From positions 1-10,794 of the forward strand of contig CAKZZK010000209.1 in NCBI GenBank assembly GCA_937885235.1: a DNA stretch of 10,794 nt, in the 5' to 3' direction. A program made the translations under genes and the position numbers. Origin of the DNA: an uncultured Treponema sp. (GTDB taxonomy: Bacteria > Spirochaetota > Spirochaetia > Treponematales > Treponemataceae). Numbering within the stretch: the stretch's first letter is position 1; the number at the start of each line of letters is the position of its first letter. Positions 6,101 through 10,794 of this stretch are shown here, in pieces. The notes under the pieces were generated by a model that worked only from the letters and a program-made list of their open reading frames with translations, did not search any database and was not told the origin of the DNA.

Positions 6101-6263
6101 ATGGACGAAACGCTCAGAAACAAGGTTGAAGAAAGGCTAAGGGCAAAGAAGATGACACAACGCCAAAATTGCTGATACCGAAGAAAATGGCGGCATGAAC
6201 ACAGCCCCCAGACTTAAAATAGCACGGCTCATAACTCTGGACTCGGCGAGTCACGAACTCTGA
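6101..6263 (+). pseudogene. Frameshifted small possible DNA-binding protein
   Basis: A good ribosome binding site (AAGGAG, 6 bases upstream) precedes ATG 6101. The frame encodes MDETLRNKVEERLRAKKMTQ, much like the first helix of an XRE-type helix-turn-helix protein, but stops after 24 codons (TGA 6173-6175). Skipping one base at about 6161 continues it as AKIADTEENGG...LKIARLITLDSASHEL, ending at TGA 6261-6263 inside the palindrome array. This fits a +1 frameshift in a small regulator of about 50 residues, perhaps once linked to the restriction gene downstream. It may also be a real short peptide or a sequencing error. The helix-turn-helix assignment rests on pattern only. Confidence 0.4.
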
Positions 6264-6333
6264 CTCGACGAGTCCACGGTTCAAGACTCGCCGAGTCGCA
6301 AACTCAGACACGACGAGTCGCGAACTCAGACTC
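6240..6333. repeat. Palindromic tandem array, 22-bp period
   Basis: Four 13-bp palindromes GACTCG-N-CGAGTC begin at 6240, 6262, 6285 and 6307 (the fourth is imperfect, GACACGACGAGTC). A half unit GACTC lies at 6329. Starts are 22, 23, 22 and 22 bp apart, about two helical turns, so all sites lie on one face of the DNA. The spacers are related too, with the consensus gCGAACTCa. The array ends 15 bp before the -35 box of the restriction gene, so it is probably a cooperative operator. It contains eight GANTC words. It is too short-spaced for CRISPR. Confidence 0.85.
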
Positions 6334-6348
6334 AATTTGAAAGCAGTG

Positions 6349-6377
6349 CTGACAGCGGGAGTGATGTGTGATATAAT
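6349..6377 (+). promoter_or_regulatory. Strong leaderless promoter of the restriction gene
   Basis: CTGACA (6349-6354) and a perfect TATAAT (6372-6377) are spaced by 17 bp. TG at 6369-6370 makes an extended -10. The last T at position -7 puts +1 on base 6384, the A of the ATG. No ribosome binding site precedes that ATG (CACGGT), so a leaderless mRNA is predicted. Confidence 0.8.
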
Positions 6378-6383
6378 CACGGT

Positions 6384-9300
6384 ATGATTACCAGAGAGAA
6401 TTTTTCCGACGTGCTTTTGGGATTGGGCTTCACAAAAGACGGCAACATATATAGAAGACATTTTGAGAATATCGGGGCGGATTTAGCTGCGGACTTCAAG
6501 AATCAGAAGCTCGTTTATCCCGAAGACAAGGGATTTTGCGTGAACGACGGCACGACGAGCAACTTCAGCCACCCGGAAAATTTCGTGGTCTTTGAGTGCG
6601 TTGCCCGCTTATTCGAGAAAGGCTACCGCCCCGACACAATCGAGCTTGAGCCGCGGTGGAGTCTCGGGCACGGCGGAAAGAGCGGCAAGGCGGACATCTG
6701 CGTGAAGAACAAGGACGGCTCGCCGTATTTGTGCATTATCGAGTGCAAGACCGCCGACACGGAATACAAAAAAGAATTGCAGAATATGAAAGCGGACGGC
6801 GGGCAGCTTTTTTCGTACTGGCAGCAGTCAAAGGCGACGAAGTGGCTCGTGCTGTATGCAAGCGATTTTGACGCGGAACAGCAAAAAATCACCTATACGG
6901 CGGCGACCGTGAACTGCTCGGACGACGCGAACTTTATGGAGCTTGCAAAGGACGACAAATCCCTGAAGCTCTACAAGGATGCCGCAACGGTAGAAAGCCT
7001 GTTTGAAGTATGGAAAGAAACCTACGAGCAGAAATTCTACGGCGACATCATCTTTGACGATGAGACCGTCGCCTATGACATCGGCGTGCTGCCGCTCAAA
7101 AAGAAGCGGCTTGTGGACTTTAGCCGCGACGACAAAATCGTCAATCAGTTTGAGGAAATCCTCAGGCACAACAACGTGAGCGACAAGGAGAACGCCTTTA
7201 ACCGCCTGATTGCGCTCTTTATCGCAAAGCTGTATGACGAAAAGACGAAAGGCGCGGAGAGCGAAGTCGAATTTCAGTACAAGACGGGGACGGACACCTA
7301 CCAGAAAATGCAGGACAGGCTTCAGAAGCTCCATCATTACGGAATGAAGGAGTTTATGAAGGAGGACGTTTTTTATGTGGCTGACGACTATGTGAAGAAC
7401 GTCATGCGCGGCGCAATCGGCGAGAACCGCGAGCAGCTGGAAGCCGAGCTGAACGAGACGATTACCAAGCTCAAGTTCTACACGAACAACGATTTTGCGT
7501 TCAAGGACGTGCACAACAAGGCGCTGTTTTACCAGAACGGCAAAATCCTTGTGGAGATGGTGGAGCTGTTCCAGAAGTACAGGATTATCGATTCAAACGA
7601 ATTGCAGCTTTTGGGCGATATGTTCGAGCAGCTTTTGAACAAGGGCTTCAAGCAGAACGAAGGGCAGTTCTTCACGCCGATTCCGATTACCTGCTTTATC
7701 TGGAAATGCCTGCCGCTTGAGAGTATCATCGTGGACGGGGCGCGGAACGAAATCCGCTATCCGAAAATCATTGATTATGCGTGCGGCGCGGGGCATTTTC
7801 TGACGGAGGGCTTCCGCGAGATAAACGAGACGGTCGCGCGGCTGGGGCTGGCGGCAGAAAAAGGCTGGGAGCGCGACTGCATTTTCGGAATCGAAAAGGA
7901 CTACCGCCTTGCCCGCGTGAGCAAAATCTCGCTTTTTATGCACGGCGCGGACAACGGCAACATCGTCTTTGGCGACGGTCTGGACAATCACAACGAAAAA
8001 ATCGTGGTTGAAAACGGACAGTTCGACATTCTCGTGGCAAATCCGCCGTACAGCGTAAGTGCGTTCAAGAACCATCTGGAGCTTAAAAACAACGCGCTCA
8101 ACCTGTTGCAGTACATTTCCAAAGACGGCAAGGAAATTGAGACGCTGTTCGTTGAGCGAATCGCGCAGCTTTTGAAGCCCAAGGGAATTGCCGCCGTCAT
8201 TCTGCCGAGTTCTATCTTGAGCAATGCAAGCACGAGCTACATAAAGGCGCGGGAAGAAATCCTCAAGAACTTTGCGCTCCGCGCTATCGTGCAGTTCGGG
8301 AGCAAGACGTTCGGCGCGACGGGAACGAATACCGTCGTCCTTTACTTGCAGAAGAACGACGAGCCGCCCGTGAAAGCCGAGATTGCGAAAGACAACGTGA
8401 CGGCGATTTTTGGGCGGGAAAGCCTGAACGTTTCGAGCGACATTGACGTTTTGAACGCCTACTGCGAGAAAATCGGCGTTTCAAAGGCGGAGTACATCGA
8501 GTTTGCAAAGGACGCGCGGGAAACAAGCGCAGACTGGGAAAAGTACAACGAAAGCGCGTATTTTGGGCTGTACGCAAAGGAATTTGCGGAGAACGCCAAA
8601 AAGCTAAAAGAAGACAAGAGGGCGCAGGCGTTTTTTGAGTATGCGGCGGGAATAGAAAAAGAAAAGCTCTACTATTTTGCGCTCGTCTACAAGCAGCACA
8701 CGCTCGTGGTGACCGCGCCGAGCGACAACGCCGCGCAGGAAGCCTTTTTGGGCTACGGCTGGTCGAACCGCAAGGGCGACGAGGGCATCAAGATTAAGAG
8801 CGCGAAGCCTACCGAATACTGCGGCGCGCTGTACAATGCGGACGGCGAGGAGGAAAGCGTCGCGCGGTATGTGAAGGACGCTTTTTTGGGTATTTACCGC
8901 AACGGCACCTGCTGCGCCGCGAACGCCCTCAAAGACATGATTGACTTTAGCCGCGTCACGTTCGACAAGGCAATAAAGTGCAATGTGAAAGGTGAAAGGG
9001 GAGAGGTGAAAATTGAGAGTCGATTCCCGATGGTGAAGCTAGGGGAGATTGCGCCATTTGTAACAGAACGTATCAATTCAAGCGGAATGAAAAAAGCCGA
9101 TTACATTACAACTGATAATCTTCTTCAGAACAGGCAGGGAATGAAAGAATTTGAGGGAGAACTTAATTTTGATTCTGCAATCGAATACCACAGAAATGAC
9201 ATTTTGGTTTCAAACATCAGACCATATCTGAAAAAGATTTGGTTTGCTGACAGAAATGGCGGGTGTTCTCCTGATGTACTCGTTTTTCGAGCGAAAGACG

Positions 9301-10064
9301 AAAACAAGATTCTTCCCAAATATCTGTTTGCGCAGTTGAGCGAAGACAAGTTTTTTGATTTTGTGATGGCAAATCCGAAGGGCATGAAGATGCCTCGTGG
9401 CGATAAGGATATTATTTCTTCATTCAAAATCCCGCTCCCGCCGCCCGACGTGCAGAAAGCAATCGCCGATGAGTGCGAGCAGGTTGACGCGGAATATCAG
9501 GGGGCGCAGAAAGAGATTGCGGACGCAAAGGCGGAGATTGCGCGGATTATGGCGGGCGTGCAGGGCGAAGAGAAGAAATTAAAGAATTTGTTTTCTCTAT
9601 CAAGTGGTAAAGCCCTGCCAGAGAAAAATAGAATTCATGGGAATCATGCCGTTTATGGTGGAAATGGAATAACAGGTTATCACAATGATTATTTTATTGA
9701 AGAACAGACTATAGTCATTGGTCGTGTTGGTGAGTATTGCGGTTCTGTACATATAAGTGAAAAACAATCATGGGTTACAGACAATGCTTTATATGTCACA
9801 AATTTTCTTGAAAAGTGTGAATTAAAATTTCTTTGTGAAGCATTGAAATCTGCAAATTTGAATCAATATGCAAATCGAAAAAGTCAACCGAATGTTTCCC
9901 AATCGGGAATTGCCGATGTACAAATTCCCGTTCCCCCGCTCGCCGAGCAGAAGCGCATTGTGGGCTTGGTTGAGGCAGAGGAACAGAAAATTGCGGCGGC
10001 AAGGCGCGTTATGGCGGAATGTTCTTCCAAAAAACAGGCAATCTTGGACAAGTGGCTCAGGTAG
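6384..10064 (+). CDS. Single-chain restriction-modification enzyme (R-M-S fusion)
   Basis: One 1226-residue chain carries all parts of a restriction-modification system. Residues 1-220 are a PD-(D/E)XK nuclease: Asp104 in GKADICV, Glu120-Cys-Lys122 in IIECKTA, then the QLFSY (QxxxY) motif at 141-145 as in type I HsdR. Residues about 240-700 are an N6-adenine methyltransferase with EGQFFTP (426-432), motif I DYACGAGHFL (464-473) and motif IV NPPY (553-556). After a linker with FLGYGWSNRKGDEGI, two HsdS-like target recognition domains follow (about 881-1020 and 1064-1182). Each ends in the repeated motif IPLPPPDVQK or IPVPPLAEQK and a coiled coil. This order and size match the type IIG/IIB enzymes such as AloI and CjeI, which bind a split site and cut on both sides. 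The recognition site cannot be read from sequence. All motifs look intact and no separate partner gene is present. Both recognition domains are AT-richer than the rest, as after domain exchange. Confidence 0.93.
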   Translation: MITRENFSDVLLGLGFTKDGNIYRRHFENIGADLAADFKNQKLVYPEDKGFCVNDGTTSNFSHPENFVVFECVARLFEKGYRPDTIELEPRWSLGHGGKSGKADICVKNKDGSPYLCIIECKTADTEYKKELQNMKADGGQLFSYWQQSKATKWLVLYASDFDAEQQKITYTAATVNCSDDANFMELAKDDKSLKLYKDAATVESLFEVWKETYEQKFYGDIIFDDETVAYDIGVLPLKKKRLVDFSRDDKIVNQFEEILRHNNVSDKENAFNRLIALFIAKLYDEKTKGAESEVEFQYKTGTDTYQKMQDRLQKLHHYGMKEFMKEDVFYVADDYVKNVMRGAIGENREQLEAELNETITKLKFYTNNDFAFKDVHNKALFYQNGKILVEMVELFQKYRIIDSNELQLLGDMFEQLLNKGFKQNEGQFFTPIPITCFIWKCLPLESIIVDGARNEIRYPKIIDYACGAGHFLTEGFREINETVARLGLAAEKGWERDCIFGIEKDYRLARVSKISLFMHGADNGNIVFGDGLDNHNEKIVVENGQFDILVANPPYSVSAFKNHLELKNNALNLLQYISKDGKEIETLFVERIAQLLKPKGIAAVILPSSILSNASTSYIKAREEILKNFALRAIVQFGSKTFGATGTNTVVLYLQKNDEPPVKAEIAKDNVTAIFGRESLNVSSDIDVLNAYCEKIGVSKAEYIEFAKDARETSADWEKYNESAYFGLYAKEFAENAKKLKEDKRAQAFFEYAAGIEKEKLYYFALVYKQHTLVVTAPSDNAAQEAFLGYGWSNRKGDEGIKIKSAKPTEYCGALYNADGEEESVARYVKDAFLGIYRNGTCCAANALKDMIDFSRVTFDKAIKCNVKGERGEVKIESRFPMVKLGEIAPFVTERINSSGMKKADYITTDNLLQNRQGMKEFEGELNFDSAIEYHRNDILVSNIRPYLKKIWFADRNGGCSPDVLVFRAKDENKILPKYLFAQLSEDKFFDFVMANPKGMKMPRGDKDIISSFKIPLPPPDVQKAIADECEQVDAEYQGAQKEIADAKAEIARIMAGVQGEEKKLKNLFSLSSGKALPEKNRIHGNHAVYGGNGITGYHNDYFIEEQTIVIGRVGEYCGSVHISEKQSWVTDNALYVTNFLEKCELKFLCEALKSANLNQYANRKSQPNVSQSGIADVQIPVPPLAEQKRIVGLVEAEEQKIAAARRVMAECSSKKQAILDKWLR

Positions 10065-10085
10065 AGTGCGGAAAATGAAATTCTA

Positions 10086-10094
10086 TGATATAAT
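10086..10094 (+). promoter_or_regulatory. Extended -10 promoter of carD
   Basis: TGATATAAT (TGn plus a perfect TATAAT at 10089-10094) has no good -35 at 16-18 bp, as is common for extended -10 promoters. Predicted +1 is near 10101, giving a 64-base leader. Confidence 0.6.
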
Positions 10095-10106
10095 GAAGCT
10101 GCGGTT

Positions 10107-10124
10107 GGAAAGAAGGAGCTTTCC
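10107..10124 (+). promoter_or_regulatory. Hairpin in the carD leader
   Basis: GGAAAG and CTTTCC form a perfect 6-bp stem whose loop is AAGGAG, a ribosome-binding-like word. Twelve bases after the loop, ATG 10131 opens a 6-codon frame (MLHLEG) ending before the true carD ribosome binding site. It may be a regulatory leader or only a stabilising 5' hairpin. Confidence 0.4.
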
Positions 10125-10164
10125 ACAAGCATGTTACATTTGGAAGGTTAAGGGAGTGATTAAA

Positions 10165-10668
10165 ATGTTTAAAGTAGGAGATAAAATCGTATATCCAATG
10201 CATGGGGCAGGAACAATTGAATCAATTGAAGAAAAAGAGATTTTGGGCGAAAAGCAAAAATACTATGTAATGAAAATGCCTGTTGGAGATATCAAAGTAA
10301 TGGTTCCAACCAAAAATGCTGAGTTAATTGGTGTTAGAGATGTTATTGGAAATGAAGCTGCAAGAAATGTTTTAGACGTTCTTAGTAGCGCACCTACAGA
10401 CATGTCTTCTAATTGGAACAAAAGATACAGAGATAATCAAGACAAAATGAAAAGTGGCGATATTTGTGAAGTTGCTGATGTTGTTAGAAATTTAAGTTTT
10501 AGAGCTAAAGTAAAACCTTTAGCAACTGGTGAAAAGAAAATGCTTACTAGTGCTAAACAAATTTTAGTGAGTGAACTTGTTTTAGCCGAGGCAATGGACA
10601 AGGAACAAGTTGAATCTTTGATAAACGAAAGAATAGATGAAGCTTATTCGAATTATAAATCTGTATAG
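10165..10668 (+). CDS. carD: CarD family transcription regulator
   Basis: CarD/CdnL proteins bind the RNA polymerase beta subunit and stabilise the open promoter complex. Residues 1-60 are the CarD/TRCF-type polymerase interaction domain (FKVGDKIVYPMHGAG at 2-16, then YYVMKMP and MVPTKN). Residues 65-160 are the helical DNA-contact domain with the conserved Trp84 in SSNWNKRYR and the motif TGEKKMLTSAKQILVSEL. Length (167) is normal. The start is fixed by AGGGAG 8 bases upstream. An open frame extends further upstream, but its extra residues are not CarD-like. The sequence reads like clostridial CarD proteins and the gene is AT-rich (20 of 60 G+C in 10321-10380), unlike its neighbours, which suggests transfer. 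It has its own promoter and terminator, so it need not be regulated with the restriction gene. Confidence 0.93.
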   Translation: MFKVGDKIVYPMHGAGTIESIEEKEILGEKQKYYVMKMPVGDIKVMVPTKNAELIGVRDVIGNEAARNVLDVLSSAPTDMSSNWNKRYRDNQDKMKSGDICEVADVVRNLSFRAKVKPLATGEKKMLTSAKQILVSELVLAEAMDKEQVESLINERIDEAYSNYKSV

Positions 10669-10676
10669 TGAAAATG

Positions 10677-10717
10677 AAAAAAGACGTTCTGCTCGATTTT
10701 GACAGGACGTCTTTTTT
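10677..10717. terminator. Intrinsic terminator after carD, probably bidirectional
   Basis: AAAAAAGACGTTCTG pairs with CAGGACGTCTTTTTT over 15 bp with one G-U pair around an 11-base loop, 8 bases after the carD stop. A- and T-tracts on both sides allow termination from either strand. Confidence 0.92.
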
Positions 10718-10794
10718 GGTTGCTTCTTTCAAAAATTGTATTAAGTCTTTGGTGTTATTTTCCTGTGATGATTTATCAATTACTCTTAGGAGTG
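10718..10794. other. Right edge, no gene supported
   Basis: The AT-rich end of the window after the carD terminator holds no start codon with a ribosome binding site. One minus-strand frame is open from the edge, but it runs on through the terminator into carD. Confidence 0.5.

Noticed and set aside
6240..6333. CRISPR array
   Set aside because: Gaps between palindromes are only 9-10 bp and are themselves related in sequence. CRISPR spacers are longer and unrelated, and no cas genes are present.
6114..6461. Minus-strand open frame of 115 codons across the palindrome array
   Set aside because: It has no stop because the array is repetitive and palindromic. It overlaps the promoter and start of the restriction gene and shows low-complexity repeats such as VSEFVTRR.
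10565..10794. Minus-strand frame entering from the right edge
   Set aside because: It runs through the carD terminator and into carD. A real convergent gene would be expected to stop before the terminator, and nothing family-like is visible in the 77 bases available.

Overview
The window is bacterial and most likely from a spirochaete of the Treponema group. The main pointers are a DUF4469-type protein with an HU-like N-terminus and the general look of the GatA and Pgk proteins. This is my reading of protein style, not a database result. Base composition is mixed. The housekeeping half and most of the restriction gene are moderately GC-rich (38 of 60 bases are G+C in 1081-1140, 40 of 60 in 7801-7860). 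The specificity domains of the restriction gene and the last gene are AT-rich (20 of 60 in both 9841-9900 and 10321-10380).

Left part (1-4300): minus-strand housekeeping genes. pgk and tpiA form a glycolytic pair from one good promoter and end at a strong terminator. gatC and gatA, subunits of the tRNA-dependent amidotransferase, form a second unit that appears to start as a leaderless mRNA and ends at a terminator near the left edge. The first 30 bases are an exact inverted copy of a stretch inside gatA, so either a rearrangement or an assembly artefact lies at the edge.

Middle (4300-6380): a small unrecognised plus-strand protein and a convergent HU-like/DUF4469 protein whose 5' end looks frameshifted. 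Then comes a region that ordinary gene calling leaves empty. It holds two convergent sigma70-type promoters about 250 bp apart. Their predicted transcripts start with nearly the same leader sequence (an imperfect inverted repeat). The plus-strand one encodes a 27-residue hydrophobic peptide whose ribosome binding site lies inside a hairpin. Together with two terminator-like hairpins this looks like a type I toxin-antitoxin-like or dual-RNA module, and it is the best candidate here for something undescribed. Next come a frameshifted remnant of a small possible DNA-binding protein and an array of four and a half 22-bp units, each containing a 13-bp palindrome.

Right part (6380-10794): one 1226-residue single-chain restriction-modification enzyme (nuclease, adenine methyltransferase and two target recognition domains). 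It is driven by a strong promoter placed so that transcription would start on the A of its ATG. The palindrome array lies directly upstream of that promoter, so array and promoter probably form its control region. The window ends with an AT-rich, Firmicutes-like CarD family regulator with its own promoter, a leader hairpin and a terminator.
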